A DNA stretch of 64,000 nucleotides, from positions 1,492,001 through 1,556,000 of the forward strand of contig WAEK01000003.1 of the NCBI GenBank assembly GCA_011634665.1. Reading direction: 5' to 3'. How positions within the stretch are numbered: the stretch's first letter is position 1; every line of letters begins with the position of its first letter. Both the position numbers and the translations under genes were made by a program. This document shows positions 9,919 to 22,396 of the stretch, piece by piece. The stretch is from Mortierella sp. BCC40632. Its lineage: Eukaryota; Mortierellomycota; Mortierellomycetes; Mortierellales; Mortierellaceae. The notes beneath the pieces were generated by a model. The model was not told the DNA's origin, made no database searches, and saw nothing but the letters and a program-made list of their open reading frames with translations.

Positions 9919-12480
9919 ATGAACGTCATCACCCCCTTCAGGTCCGGAAGGAGCGTTGCCAGGTACTTGTTCTCCTTTTTTTTTTTTTTTTTTTTTACTT
10001 TCATGCGTCCATTCATGAATCTTCCTGAGCAATGGCTGAATCCGTGGTACCTCTAACCCAGTCTTTCCCACATTCGTTTTTTCCAGAATTCTGGCAACGA
10101 ACCTGTCGCGTCCCCAGCAGTTTGCCGGCCAGTTTGCGCGTCCATTTGCTGCAAAGACTGCCACATCCTATTCAACCGCCGCTGCCCCGACCGATGCCGA
10201 AAAGACGTTCCAGAACCAATCCAAGTTGCCTCGGCTCCCGATTCCTTCACTCGCAGAGACTGCTGCTCGGTACAAACGTAGCTTGGTCCCGATCTTGGAT
10301 GAGACTGAATATGCTCGTGCCGAGAAGGCTGTTGATGAGTTTGTCAAGCCTGGTGGTCTTGGTGAGACTCTTCAAAAGAGATTGCACGAGATGGACCGAA
10401 CAGAGAAGGTTTGTCTTGTGGCTCTATTTTTTTTTTTTTTTTTTTTTTAAAGAGATGGTTGTGGCCAGAAGTCTGAGACTTGTTTTCTCCTTACTTCTAT
10501 CTTCTCATAGAACTCTTGGTTGGAAACAATTTGGCTGAACAAGGGATACTTGGAATGGCGCGAGCCCTCGATGATCAATGTCAACTGGTGGGCACAGTTC
10601 AAGGACTCGCCATCGTTCAACCTGGACCAAACCCCAGCCAAGGGTGTAATCTCAGATGTTCAGATCCAACGCGCTGCCAACTATGCCTCTTCGCTCTTGA
10701 ACTTCAACGACCTTGTCAACAGTCAACAGCTCCCCCCTGAGTACCAGCGTTCAACACCAATGTGTATGAACCAGTACCGGAACCAGTTTGGTGCCTACCG
10801 AGCAGCCGAGATGCCTCGTGACAGGATTGTGACGACCTGGCCTACGACCGCTAACTATATTGCAGTCATGATGCGTGACCAGGTCTTTAAGGTGCCCGTG
10901 ATGGGTCCCCAAGGCGAACGAGTCTCCACAAAGGCGATTGAGCAGCAGCTGAAGAATGTTGTCGAGGCTGTGAACAATACTCGAGACAGCCAACCAGCTG
11001 TAGGCGTGTTGACGTCCGAGAACAGAGATACATGGGCCAAGGCTCGATTGACGCTTTTGGGGCTTTCTCCACTCAACCACGCAACCTTGTCGACGATTGA
11101 TCAAGCCTTGTTTGTGGTCTGTTTGGATGACTATAGCTCGGACAGGGATATTGATGTATCGCATCATAATATTTTCCATGCGTTTGATGCCCATAACCGC
11201 TGGTTTGACAAGTCGATGCAGTTTATTTTCGAGAATAACGGTCGTGCTGGTATCAATGGAGAGCACACCCCTGCCGATGCCGTCATTCCTGGACGTATTC
11301 TTGACGAGCTCGTTAAGAAGTAGGTTTTGTTGTTGCTGTTGTTATTGTTGTTGAGTTGTGGTCAATGGATTGTTTCATATGGATAGCCTTTATTCTTTGC
11401 CAGAGACTGACTTTCCATGTATTTATCTCGTACAAATCAATGTTCTTTAGTGAGAAGACTGCTGAGCCAAAGAACTCCTCTCAGACCCAGCTCGCACCTA
11501 TTGAGCACCTTAAGTTTGTTGTGAACGATGAGATCCACCAGGCAATCAAGACTGCCGAGGTGAACGCCAAAAAGATGATTGACAACATGGACAGCTGTCT
11601 GATCCACTTTAATGAGTATGGATCCAATTTCCTCAAGAGCGGTAAGTGACTTTTCTCTCTCTTTCTCTATCTCTCTCCCTTTCTCTCACTCTCTCATTCT
11701 CTATCATTTGAATCGTCTGGTTGTATTCTGATGCAAACTCTTTTATTCTACTTTATTGTATTTTTCTAGTCAAGTGCTCCCCAGATGCCTATGTGCAGAT
11801 GGTCTTGCAGTTGGCTTACTACCGTCACTATGGCACTTGGACCCCAACCTACGAGTCGGCATCGACCCGTCTCTTCTTGGGCGGACGCACCGAGACTGTC
11901 CGATCCTGCTCGGTCGAGAGTGTCGCCTTTGTCAAGGGATTTGAAAACAAGCATTCCGATGTGAGTTTCTTTCTTTCTTTCTCTTTCTCTTTCTCACGTT
12001 GATTTGATTTCTTTTTGGAATGAAGTTTTGTTGATACTGACACAAATCTTTTAATATACGCGGGGACAAAAAAAAAAATAGACTACGGAGAAGCAGAGAT
12101 TGCTTCAAAAGGCGATCCAGTCACATCTCGAGTACATGATTGCGGCCTCTGCAGGCAAGGGTGTGGACCGTCACTTGTTGGGACTTCGGTCAATGATGCA
12201 GACACCTGAGGAACAAAAGCAGGCCTTGATCTTCCAGGACCCATCCTATATTCAATCGATGTACTTTCGACTCTCGAGCTCCAACATGTCTCCAGGCGAT
12301 AACTTCTGGGGAGGATTCGGGCCTGTCGTGCCTGAGGGTTATGGTGTCAACTATGCCATTGGCAAGGACAATATCAAGTTTAGCATCTCGAGTGCCAAGT
12401 CTTGCAAGGAAACAGATTCGAAGGCCTTCCGAGAGTCAATCTTGGGAGCTCTCCGAGATATTAAGAAGAGCATGGCATAA
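9919..12480 (+). CDS. CAT2: Carnitine O-acetyltransferase
   Basis: Six exons: 9919-9962, 10087-10408, 10511-11319, 11451-11641, 11770-11960 and 12082-12480, all in phase, 651 residues, normal for the family. The enzyme moves acetyl groups between CoA and carnitine so they can cross organelle membranes. Evidence is the N-terminal family motif LPRLPIPSL (62-70), the catalytic histidine in GEHTPAD (about His374), the substrate-binding segment [13 protein letters not shown] (about 489-501), and the Ser-rich and Gly-rich C-terminal blocks. Residues 1-45 are basic, Ser/Ala-rich and acid-free, like a mitochondrial presequence. The C-terminus ends SMA, not a classical SKL/AKL peroxisomal signal. Intron 2 uses the donor GTTTGT. 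Introns carry T, CT and A tracts near their ends. The symbol follows the yeast gene; a different fungal carnitine acyltransferase paralogue is the only real alternative. Confidence 0.93.
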
Positions 12481-12858
12481 GAGAAGGCAACTTCCTCTCC
12501 TGCTCTTTCTACTGGGTAAGAGAGAGGATGCTGCTAGTCCTATCCATTTTTTCAAAAATAAAAAGAAGAGAATTTTTCTGGGTGGTCAGTGCTCAGCCCA
12601 AAAAAAAAAAAAAAAAAAAAAAAATGCCTATCCTGTAAGCCACTGGTCACAACAGATCTTGAGGCATTGGAAAACCCAGAGTATGCCCATTTCTTTCTTC
12701 AAGGCATTCTAAAAGCGGACTCATTGGGCTTTTTTTTTTTTTTTTTTTTCCTTCAGGAAAGGCGTACAGGACAGCATCATTAACAACTCATCCCAAAAGT
12801 TACTACCACCTGATTCATTTTCAATCCAAACATAAACCAGGAGACAGACAACTTAACA
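12481..12858. other. Short intergenic with A and T tracts
   Basis: An A tract (about 12600-12624) and a T tract (12730-12749) lie between CAT and RRP17. No gene is supported. Confidence 0.6.
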
Positions 12859-14213
12859 ATGAGTACCAACGCACAGTTGTTGTCGGCAGGAGCAGAGGTC
12901 TATGCCAAAAAGCGCAAGGCCAAGAAGGAGCAGGTAGCTGAAGTCACTTTTGATATCGATGCCAGAAAGTAAGCTCCTTGTCTGTTGTTGTTATTATAAA
13001 AGAAATACCGTCTCTACCTCCTGCCTTGGTCACATATAAGGGACGAGTATCTGACATGAAGACAAATTGCTTGATGATTTCCTCCACCTCTTTCTTTGCT
13101 TTCATTTCATTTCTTTTGGGTTATAGAGAATATCTGACTGGGTTCCACAAGCGTAAAGTGCACCGACAGAACGTAGCCCGTGAGGCAGCCAAGAAGAAAG
13201 AATACGAGGAAAAACTTGAAGCCCGCAAAGAGGTAAAACAACAACAACAACAAGAAAAAACAGGACTGGATCCTTACTCGACTCTTGCCAACGATTAACA
13301 AATGATACTTCTATATGATAGGCTCGGCAAGCCAGGAAAGAGATGCAGGAAGAAAAATTGAAGCAATATGCTGACTACCGCAGACGTATGTAGAGCCCAG
13401 CGTTCTTCCTTTTTTTCTGGATAATCATGCATACACTGGATGAGAAGCACTTGATACTGGAGGAATTGACATGACACACACCCTCCCCCCAATAATCTCA
13501 TCACAACTCTTTCTGCCCTTTTCTATATATTAGAACTAAAGCTCAGGAATGGAGAACCACTCAGTGAGGAAGATGAGGACGAGGAGAATGTATTCTCGGA
13601 CAATGAGGAAGAGGAAGAGGAAAAGAGCAAGGAACCCAAACAGGCACAGTTCAAGACCAAGACACAACTTACAACAGTGACAGTGATCGAGGAGATGAAC
13701 GAGGATGAAGGTCTCTTTGGTATGCCCGCCAACAATGCAGAGGCTATGAAGAAGGCAGACAAGAAGCGGAAACGAAGCGATGATGATGATGATGATGACG
13801 AGGATGATGATGATCTTTCAAGATATCAACTCAAGAACCCAGAAGAACGTGCAGTCGATAAACAACTTGCCAAGATGGGTTCCTCCTCCGCCACAACTGC
13901 CAAGGGAGCTAGAAAGATTAAGGCCGCCAAGGAGAAGAAGAAGAAGTTCCGTAAGTGATTTCTACTACTCGAATGATCTCGGGGATTTCATTTCTAGGAA
14001 GCGTCATTTAAGCGAGGTTCTGTTTTTTTCTTTCATTGTGCTAACCATTTGCCTCGGACCTCATGGTGTGTGGGCATTGTATGACCAATTATAGGCTACG
14101 AAGGCAAAGCACAGCGCAAGATGAATGCTTACAAGGACAAGCAACGTGGAAGGGGAGGAGGAGGTCGTGAGGAGCGTGGCAAGAAGGGCAGAGGTGGTCG
14201 TGGCAAGCGTTAA
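12859..14213 (+). CDS. RRP17: Nucleolar rRNA-processing protein RRP17/NOL12 (Nop25 family)
   Basis: Five exons: 12859-12968, 13127-13232, 13322-13385, 13534-13950 and 14095-14213, giving 271 residues. Family members act in the nucleolus; the yeast protein is a 5'-3' exonuclease needed for 5.8S and 25S rRNA 5'-end maturation. The diagnostic N-terminal block is intact at residues 29-51 (VTFDIDARKEYLTGFHKRK), split by intron 1. A basic coiled-coil-like helix follows, then an acidic stretch with runs of Asp (about 165-180) and a basic Gly/Arg-rich tail ending GGRGKR, typical of nucleolar RNA-binding proteins. Exon 4 ends FRK in the unspliced frame, and splicing to exon 5 restores the Gly/Arg tail. 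It lies 378 bp after CAT, so probably has its own promoter. Confidence 0.88.
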
Positions 14214-15117
14214 TTCATTCGTTCTTTTCTTTTTTTTTTATCAGAGAGAGAGAGAGTCGGAAGGCTCCAGTCAACTAAACGACGACTCCTGAGCTATCTT
14301 AGAGAGTGTATGTGAGAGAGAGAGTGAGAGAGAGGGTCCATTGATTGATTTATTTGCAAAGTAAACGAGCCAATGTAAATTAGTTTTCATCGATTCTTTA
14401 ATAATTCTGTTGATGGAATCTGGATACCTGTGTGTTTGACACCTGCACCTCCTATCCTCGGGAAGGAGGTCAAGGAAAAGCTGTTGGTAAAAATAGGAAG
14501 GGGAGACATTATCGTGGAACCAAAAGGATGGCAGAGCAAAACTCTATTCTTCCCAAGAGCTCGGTCCAATCCATTAGTTTTTCTCTAAAGAGTTGTTGCA
14601 CATGCTCTGCCTCATCAGAGCTATATGTCATATTCGGCGTCTCGCCTCTCCTCCCCTTTCCTCTTGACCCAGCTCCACTCCACTCCTGAGTTACAATTTT
14701 AATTGATAACAGGATCCAGATGGGTACTCTAGGCGAGGTTTACTTGCTAAAAAAAATCCGACAAAGAACGCTCCATTGCACTAGTCTCTTGACCACGACC
14801 CGAGGTGCTACCACCAATCCAGCTGTGAAGAGGGCGATAATAGCGATTAGATGTCATCGAGGATGAACCCTTTCCTTTGCTCTTCAGAAAGAGGCTGTGA
14901 GACTCTTAATTGTCAAATATATTCGAGAAGAAAGAGGACGGATACACACTAAAGGCCCTTTGATAGCAAGAATTTGGGTATCGATCTATTGGATTGGCGT
15001 GTCAACCTATTGGTCCTATTTTTCTATGTTCTATCGACCGTAGCCTTCCTTCCTTCCTTCCTTCCTTCCTTCTCTTTCTCTCTTTTTTTTTTCTGGCTGC
15101 CTCAAGTCCTTCACGAC
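14214..15117. other. Convergent 3' flanks of RRP17 and arylsulfatase
   Basis: About 0.9 kb between two converging genes. It holds GA repeats near 14243-14335 and a short TTCC repeat at about 15047-15070. No gene or RNA is recognised. Confidence 0.6.
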
Positions 15118-17004
15118 TTAGAGCTCAGTATGAAGAGGAAGTGTTACTTCGTTTTCAGCAACATAATAATCCAGGCAAGAGCGGTAACCAAACTTGGGGA
15201 GGTTAGCATAAAATCCATCATACTTCTTGTCCAATGCATCATGCAAAGAACGAACACGACGATGACGATGTCCTCCTCGCTTGTTGTTCTTTTGGTTCTC
15301 CTCCTCTCGCTCGTTCTCCTCCTTGTGGATCACAGTCCAGGGATCGCGACAAGTAGAGCCCTTGCAGGTTCGAAGCACATTCAAGAGAGCATCCAATCGA
15401 TTCAAGATCGAGGCCTTGGTCGATTGATAAATGTTTTTGATCTGGAAGGGATCCTTGACCAAATCATAATATTCATGTTCACCTGTGCACCAAACCGTGT
15501 ACAAAAGGTTGTAACCTTGACCAATCAATCGAACGGACTTGTAAGCATTCTTGTCAAAACGAGCCGTCGTGTTCTCCATAAACGCATTCGACCAGAATTC
15601 AACTGCAAAGGCCTCTGTTGGTTGATCCTTGCCATAGATGGCCTTGTTCTCGAGTACAGGAATTGGGAAGGCATCCAAGGACTCGGGAACTTCCAAACCA
15701 GCAAGATGCAACACTGTCGCAGGAAAGTGAGTATGTGTTGCCACAGCATTAGATTTCTTGCCCTTGGCCACTCCAGGTCCACGAATGATAAAAGGAATAT
15801 TGGTATCCTCCTCAAAGGCTGTCTGTTTGCCGGAGAACATGCGATGAGTACCCAGATGATAACCATTATCGGTGGTGTAGACGATATAAGTATTGTCAAG
15901 CTGTCCATTCTTTTCAAGTCGTTTGATGATCCGTTCCACCAATTCATCTGTGGCCTGGAGTGACTGGAGACGGGCACGGAAGGTGTCATCAATGACCTTG
16001 ATCTGTGTTTCATTCAATCGGGGCAAGGAGCCAATCCAGCCGACCTTGTCCTGAACCTTGGGGTTGAAATTGGGAACACGAGGTGCCTTGGCTCCTTTGA
16101 AGAGATGCTCATGTCTCTTTGCAGGCACTGGAGGCGTGAACACGGGAGCTCCATTGGCCGAGGGCCAAACTTCATCGTGTGGAGCCGTGGGTGAGATAAC
16201 AAAGAGGAATGGTTGGGTCTTGTTCTTGGCAAGTTCATCCAAGATGGCGACCGACTTGTCTGAAATAATGTCTGTCTGGTACACGCCCTCGTGTGACTCG
16301 AGTGGACCATCGTTTGTAGAAAAGAGTGGGCTGTAAAAGGTGTAGATACCGGGGGAGACAAGAGGTTCCCAATGGTCCTTGTCAAATCCCTTGGGGGCAA
16401 GCTTGAGTTTGGGTGTCACGCCGTTGATAAATTTGCCAATGTAGTTGTTTGAGTATCCAGCCTCCTGAAGCCATGTAGGGAGCCAGTTCTTGTCAAGCTT
16501 CTGCGACACGAATTTTGTATAAGATCCTATGGTACATATTCATAGGGGGAGAAAATAAAAGGAGAGAGAGAGGAGTGAGTTTCGCCATTGGAGTGCATGA
16601 AAAATTACAGGTCTTTAAAAAGAAAGTTAAGCAAACATACCATGTGGAGGTGATTCGTCGGTAACATTGTGGTTGTGTGCAAACTGGCCAGACCAGAGCG
16701 AGACACGGCTGGGGCAGCACATGGCTGTAGTTGTGTAGTAGTTGGTAAACTCGGTACCCTGGTCCAGGAGATACTTTTTCACAAGCGGCATATGGTCAAG
16801 CGAGTTCATGTGGCGATCCTGGTCGTCAGTCAAAAAGACGAGAAAGTTGGGACGCTGATGATGTGGTTTGCGGCCATGGCGCCCCGAAGTCGAGAACTGG
16901 GCCTCAGGATCTTCATTGGGGGTTGCAGCACTAACAACGCTGATGATTTGAGAAAAGGAGAGGAGTGCTACTGGCACGGCAGCCAGGAGAGTGGTTGTCT
17001 TCAT
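15118..17004 (-). CDS. Arylsulfatase, secreted type
   Basis: Two exons on the minus strand, 17004-16641 and 16526-15118, with a 114-nt intron; 590 residues. Sulfatases hydrolyse sulfate esters using a formylglycine made from cysteine. A signal peptide is visible at residues 1-26. The core follows: metal-binding Asp60-Asp61 in FLTDDQD, the formylglycine motif CCPSR at 96-100 (Cys96 the modified residue, followed by SLWSG), His238 in TAPHDEV, the metal pair Asp341-Asn342 in YTTDNGYH, and Lys355 in SGKQTAFEEDTNIP. It resembles fungal arylsulfatases related to N-acetylglucosamine-6-sulfatase more than choline sulfatase. A charged low-complexity insert (Glu/Lys, then His/Arg) sits near residues 520-550. 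The likely role is sulfate release outside the cell or in the vacuole; the substrate cannot be read from sequence. Confidence 0.9.
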
Positions 17005-19765
17005 AGTGATGAGAGGGTAGGATAATTGTTGCTGTGAGGTTCAGAAGCCAATAGAAGGCAGTTGAAAAAGCAAACGGTTGGGCGACGAGAAAAAAGATGA
17101 GGTTCTTTCATCACAGGGGTATTTATGCAAGACCGAAAAGATGAGGATAGAGAGAGGTTTTTTTTTTTTTTTTTTTTTTTTTTTGAAGCAAAAGCGCGTT
17201 ATTCTCTTAGTGACAGTAGCTACTCGGACCTACTTTGGCGAGACGAGACGAGAGTTAAAGTTTCCTGAGAACCTTCTTTCGTAGGGTTTGACGGTCCTGC
17301 AGGGACCAAAAGGAGTAGTAAAAAAAACTGGGTTCAAACGATCTGGTGCCAAGGCAGAGGGTGAATCGCGTCATTCGTCCCTCAAATTATTCTGCATTGA
17401 GAAAATTGACAGGGGAAGCCTAGTGCCAATGATTGCGTTCCAGTATACTCGTCCACACTCAAAAATACATCTGTCACATTCCTTATCCGTTGTCTACCCT
17501 GTTTTCCCGTTTACTCGTTTACTCGTCTGCTCGAGATTGGAGTTGAGCCGGGCAAAGAGGAGAGTAGGAGAGAGGGAAAGGCAACTCTAAGCGAGATGAG
17601 CTCATTCCACGCGTACTCGTTTTTTTTTTGAGCCGCATGGCGCCGGACAAGACACCCACGGCTGAATCCACCCACGGTTGCGGAGTCGTTGGACAAATCC
17701 TTGAGAGATCTGACGACACGGACTGAACAATAGCGCAACGATCTCTAGTTCTTTGGAAATGTAGAGCCCTCCCTTTCCCACTCTCTCGTGGAGCAAGTGG
17801 ATGGTTGGACAATTGCTTGCCCAAAGAGGACCCTGCCCTGAATGGACGGTTGAATTGTCCATCCTTATCCGACACATGGCACTTCCTGCTTAGAATGGCG
17901 ACATTCTTGTCGACAACAACATCATTCCTAGCTTGCAGGTAGACAAGAAGGTTAAACTCTCTAGACGTCTCCACTCTTCATTCCTTTCTTCTTTTCCTTC
18001 CCCTTTCAGGCGCTCTCCTTTTTCTCCCAAGATTGTGGCGGCTCAATGGCTTCAAACACGTTTTGTCTTTATCGATTTCTTATATATATCCCCACACTGG
18101 CGCCTCATTAGCGCCACTCGGTCACAGAGCCTTTGCCTAGAAAGGCGTGATCTTTAATACGTAAAAAATCTAGCCTAGATCTACTCGACCGCGTGAATGG
18201 ATATGCGCTAGATACCTTTGGTTTAATGGTGGCAATAGAGTCCTGTTTGTCCTTTGTTAGGTAGGTGGCCACTGGGCACTCTCAGGACTTGGATAGGCAT
18301 TCAGAGTAAGCGCAAGCAAATTGTAGTGGTGACTGAGAGGGGAGCAGCTGAGGACTCGGCATTAGATGCAAAGGCTAGCCCGAGGGTGAGAGAGAGAGAG
18401 AGAAAGGGGAGCAATGGCAATGGGGTCAAGTGGACGAGGCTGTGTAGAGGCAGGCTTTGAGAGATGGAGAGGATGTGGCGGGTGTGGCAAGGCAAGGAAG
18501 GTCCAAAATTCCATTCTCGGACAAAGTGAGGAGAAGGGCTGAGCCAAAAAGACTGGCAAACCTTAAAACGGTAATAGGATCAACGTACGGCGATGAATAG
18601 GCATAGCCTGTGCTCCTCAGAGCTCGCCAGAGCATGGCACATTCTCCATAGTCATTGTCATTGTCATGGTCATCATCGCATCACTATACCTTAGAATCTG
18701 AGGATTTGGATACTTTACCCCTAGGCAGGGAATTGCATCCATCCTGAAAAAGTCATGCATCCAGCTGGAATGTGATCCAGCACAGCGCAGTTCAGCCTAA
18801 ACCGAATCCTTTCAAAAGGGGAGTCCAAGGTATAGTCAGCGGTAGCTTGGGTCACAGTATGTACTGCAAACAATGTAAATGGCGGGAAAAAAGGGTCAAT
18901 GGTACCTACGATGGGCCGAGGAAGCATGACATGGGCCAAATGCATCCGAGTCCGAGAAATGATGTGTTCATCGACATCGCACAGGCCTAAAAAAAAAAAA
19001 ACAACCGAATGGCTGTGCAGCAAATAAAGAGGCAGCTGCTCCATGTTTTTTTTTATTTTTTCTCACCCCACAATCTCTTCATGTCTCGAATGAACCTGGA
19101 CTCTTCATCAGCTCATGGTCCAGCCATCTTTTGTCCAGTCTCCAACTCTGACTCTTCTTTCACCTCAGAGAAGCCTCCATCGTCAAGAATACACCTTTCT
19201 TTGACTACGCGTAAGTACGGTAGCCAACCCCTTGTCTGCGCAGTGGAGTGAGCAGTAACAGTAGTACATGCACAGACAGACAGACCGTACAGACAGACAG
19301 ATCCTTCCTTCCCAAAATTCTCTTTTTTCTTTTACTCCGCACATCAACACGTCCAACATCCTCGGACTCTAATTTCCCTGTCGGACCCGCTCGGGTTCAG
19401 AGTCGCGTGTCTCCTCTCCTCTCTGGTAACTCTCTCACTCTTTCCCACTCGACTATTGTGTTTGGTCATCTGACGACATTCTGGCTTTGCTCTCCCTGCC
19501 ACTCTCTGTACCTTGGTCATCCAGCTCTTCTCTCCGGATGCATTCACCCTTCCGGACAAGGGATAAAAGAAAAGCCTCTCTATTCTTTTCTCTGCTGACA
19601 GACATTGCTTTTCTTTCTTTCTTTCTTTAATCTCTCTACTACCTCACTCTCACTCTCACTCTTACTCTCGCTCTTACTCTCACTCTCACTCTCACTCTCA
19701 CCTTCGCACAAATTCTCTCTCTCCCATTCTCCTTCTCTTCTTTCAAGCACAACCAAGAAGTAACC
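17005..19765. other. Divergent intergenic between arylsulfatase and F-box/LRR gene
   Basis: 2.8 kb without a supported gene. It contains a T tract (about 17158-17184), short AT-rich TATA-like sequence near 18079-18090, a GACA cluster near 19270-19300, and from about 19600 to 19740 a pyrimidine-rich CTTT and CTCACT repeat leading to the start at 19766. ORFs of 60-150 codons exist on both strands but lack protein-like composition. Confidence 0.55.
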
Positions 19766-22396
19766 ATGCTCAAGACAACCTATACAACCACAACCTCCAT
19801 GCGGTCTTCTCCTCTGGATATCCCCGAGATACTCCACAACATAGCTTCTCGTCTTGACCAGACAAGTCTCGTCTCCGCAGCCCAAGTTTCGCATCACTGG
19901 TACCGATGCTGTTCCTCTATTCTCTGGGAGTATATCACCGCTGCGGACTGGACATTGCCTCGGTTCTCGCCTTGGAATCTTATCGCGCACGCACAGCTGG
20001 TCCAAGCGCTCGAATGGCATTCCATGACAAGTCCACACATCCTGCAGTCACAACTCCCTTCCTCTTCATCCTTTTCACCATCACCATCATCTTCAAGACA
20101 ACAGAAACAACAACAACAGGAAAGACATAGTGAATGGTTAAAGGAGAGTGGCGTGTCCGCGTCTTGTCCGGCAGCCCTGATGGCCATGGCTATAATGGCC
20201 CCTGGATTCTTGTCAGAGTCCTCTTCTGAAACTTTTGTCCCGTCTGAAGAACCTGGTGCGAGTGGTCCAAGCAACCAAAAGAGATATAGCCACGATATTA
20301 AGGAACTCCAGTCTGAATTACGTCGAAGGTCTTGCGATCTGCCAAGTTCATTCTTCTCACTTTTTCAGGGCTCCTTCCCAGAAGGATCTCGTTCAGAGTC
20401 GGACTCCGCAGCAGAGCCAACTAGAGTGGACTGTCAGGGAGTGACAACGACTTTGGGAGAAACATTCGAGGAACAAACCGGCGAATTGTGCCGTCAAGGG
20501 AATTCCATTGGTCAAGACTCGAGAGACAAAGATCAAGCGAGTGAACAACAAGAACTGATTCGACTATTGACTCAGCTGCCTCTATCCCTTTTGAGCCTCA
20601 ACCTCCTTGTCACGCATTGTACTTCTCTCCAGAGACTTGTCCTTCATTGCGACCGTGATGGGATTGAAAATGGTATTATCGATGCTATTCGATCACTGCC
20701 CTTCCTCAATTCACTCGAGATTTATGCCCATAAAGTGATCCGGGTCGTTGAGAAGAGTTGCAAGAAAGGAGAGATTCGAGCAGCGATTGGTTCCTTGGAT
20801 CTGCAGGCCTTGTTAGATGCTACCCCTAATCTGAGTGCGCTCTCTCTTCGAGGTTCCGCGTTTTCCTTTCAGCAGATCGTTGACCGAGTACAACAACAAC
20901 AACAACAACAAGATATCTCGAGAGATCCCAAGGAGACCAACCAGTGCCGTTTCATGACCCTTCCTGATCCACACTTTTTGACGACCAAGATTCGGCACCT
21001 CAGTCTAGACACACACACGATGCGAGAACAAGACCTACTTGCATTATTGAGTGTATGCCCAGAACTTGAGGCCCTTCATTTACCGGGGGGAATCTCTTGG
21101 ACATGGAGTGATCATTTTATCGAGTCCTTGGTCAAGAGTTGTCCTAGATTAGAGGCCTTCTCGATCAATGCCTCAAGTGGTCGTCCTGTGACCGAGGATC
21201 GACTTACGGCCTTAGTTCGTGGATTAGCCAAACTACCGATCGTACCACGCAACACATTTTTGACCATGCCCGAATCGGAAAATGCGACTGTAGCACCAAA
21301 CAATGATTCAAGAATGATCTGGCCCTCCATGGTGGAGACATTAGCGGAATTATCGGTCTCGATCCAAGACTATCGACCACTCAAGTCATTTGGGGCGAGG
21401 GCATGTCATATTGGAGACTCGACTTTGGATGCGATCCAGGCTTGTTGGCCAGGATTGGAAGAATTGGACATGTCGTTGAATCAGAGTGATCGGTTGAGTA
21501 AAACTCGACTTTTGAGATTCCTACAAGGATTTAGGTCTCTGAGACGACTTGAAGCAGAAGGAGTCTGGATCCATTTACAAGACTTGGAAGATCCTGAAGA
21601 AGACGAAGAAAGTCAGGAGGAAGAAGAGGAAGAGGAAGGGGAGAGTCATCTCGATGGTCCATTGAGTGCAAGCGGTCATCAGTCTCCTGGAGAGGCTGCG
21701 CAGATGGATTGGACTATGCACCAAACCCTTGAGCACGACCAGATCGTGGAAGAGGCTTCTTTTTCGTCTGTCGAGTTGTCATTTATCCCTGGGACCCCTT
21801 CCTCTACCACCCCTCCTTTACGTGTTCAAAGACGCCATGTTGGAACGAGATGGGGATGTCGAGAGACATTGACAGATCTGACAATTGGGTTCACGACTCC
21901 GGATCGGACGACGACCAAGTCGAATGCGATCTATACCCTGTTGTCGGCATTTACGCATTTGGAGCATTTGCATCTTGCATATACTTGCTTGAGTCTTACC
22001 GCGCCTGTGGCCCTGGATGATGCATCTACAACAGCTCCTGCCACAGCCCTATCCACGTCACCATCACCATCACTATCCTCATCACTCTCGTTCTCGACCT
22101 CGTCGTCGCTGTCTCTTCAAGATTCGATGGAAGAAACTCAAGAGGGTCAAGGGATGGAGACTGGGTTTGACCGACTCCGAACCTTGAAGCGACTGCGGAC
22201 GTTTAGTATCGAGACATGTGCCTACCCATGCATTACGCGTGAGGATCTGGCATGGATGGTCATTCATTGGCCACGATTGGAACGAATCTTTGTCAATTTA
22301 CCAGGGGCTACCAAGGAACGACAATTCAATGCATGGCTAGAACAACTTGGGAGATCCGACGTACAGATCCAAAGCCGTCAGACGTTGATGTTTTAG
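19766..22396 (+). CDS. F-box/LRR protein, large
   Basis: Single-exon gene of 876 residues. The start is the first ATG after the CT-rich leader. An F-box lies at about 15-60 (LDIPEILHNIASRLDQTSLV, then VSHHWYRCCSSILWEYI). The C-terminal two thirds contain leucine-rich repeats, for example LPFLNSLEIYAH, TPNLSALSLRGS, CPELEALHLPGG, CPRLEAFSI, WPGLEELDMSLN and THLEHLHLAYTCL. Low-complexity loops interrupt them: a Gln run near 372-380, an acidic Glu block near 610-630 and a Ser-rich loop near 755-790. The expected role is an SCF ubiquitin-ligase adaptor whose repeats bind a substrate. It is distinct in sequence from the other F-box genes in the window but shares the composition style of the gene at 7400. 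Confidence 0.85.
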   Translation: MLKTTYTTTTSMRSSPLDIPEILHNIASRLDQTSLVSAAQVSHHWYRCCSSILWEYITAADWTLPRFSPWNLIAHAQLVQALEWHSMTSPHILQSQLPSSSSFSPSPSSSRQQKQQQQERHSEWLKESGVSASCPAALMAMAIMAPGFLSESSSETFVPSEEPGASGPSNQKRYSHDIKELQSELRRRSCDLPSSFFSLFQGSFPEGSRSESDSAAEPTRVDCQGVTTTLGETFEEQTGELCRQGNSIGQDSRDKDQASEQQELIRLLTQLPLSLLSLNLLVTHCTSLQRLVLHCDRDGIENGIIDAIRSLPFLNSLEIYAHKVIRVVEKSCKKGEIRAAIGSLDLQALLDATPNLSALSLRGSAFSFQQIVDRVQQQQQQQDISRDPKETNQCRFMTLPDPHFLTTKIRHLSLDTHTMREQDLLALLSVCPELEALHLPGGISWTWSDHFIESLVKSCPRLEAFSINASSGRPVTEDRLTALVRGLAKLPIVPRNTFLTMPESENATVAPNNDSRMIWPSMVETLAELSVSIQDYRPLKSFGARACHIGDSTLDAIQACWPGLEELDMSLNQSDRLSKTRLLRFLQGFRSLRRLEAEGVWIHLQDLEDPEEDEESQEEEEEEEGESHLDGPLSASGHQSPGEAAQMDWTMHQTLEHDQIVEEASFSSVELSFIPGTPSSTTPPLRVQRRHVGTRWGCRETLTDLTIGFTTPDRTTTKSNAIYTLLSAFTHLEHLHLAYTCLSLTAPVALDDASTTAPATALSTSPSPSLSSSLSFSTSSSLSLQDSMEETQEGQGMETGFDRLRTLKRLRTFSIETCAYPCITREDLAWMVIHWPRLERIFVNLPGATKERQFNAWLEQLGRSDVQIQSRQTLMF

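Noticed and set aside
14974..15963. Plus-strand 329-codon ORF
   Set aside because: It is antisense to the arylsulfatase exon 2, whose catalytic motifs leave no doubt about the coding strand.
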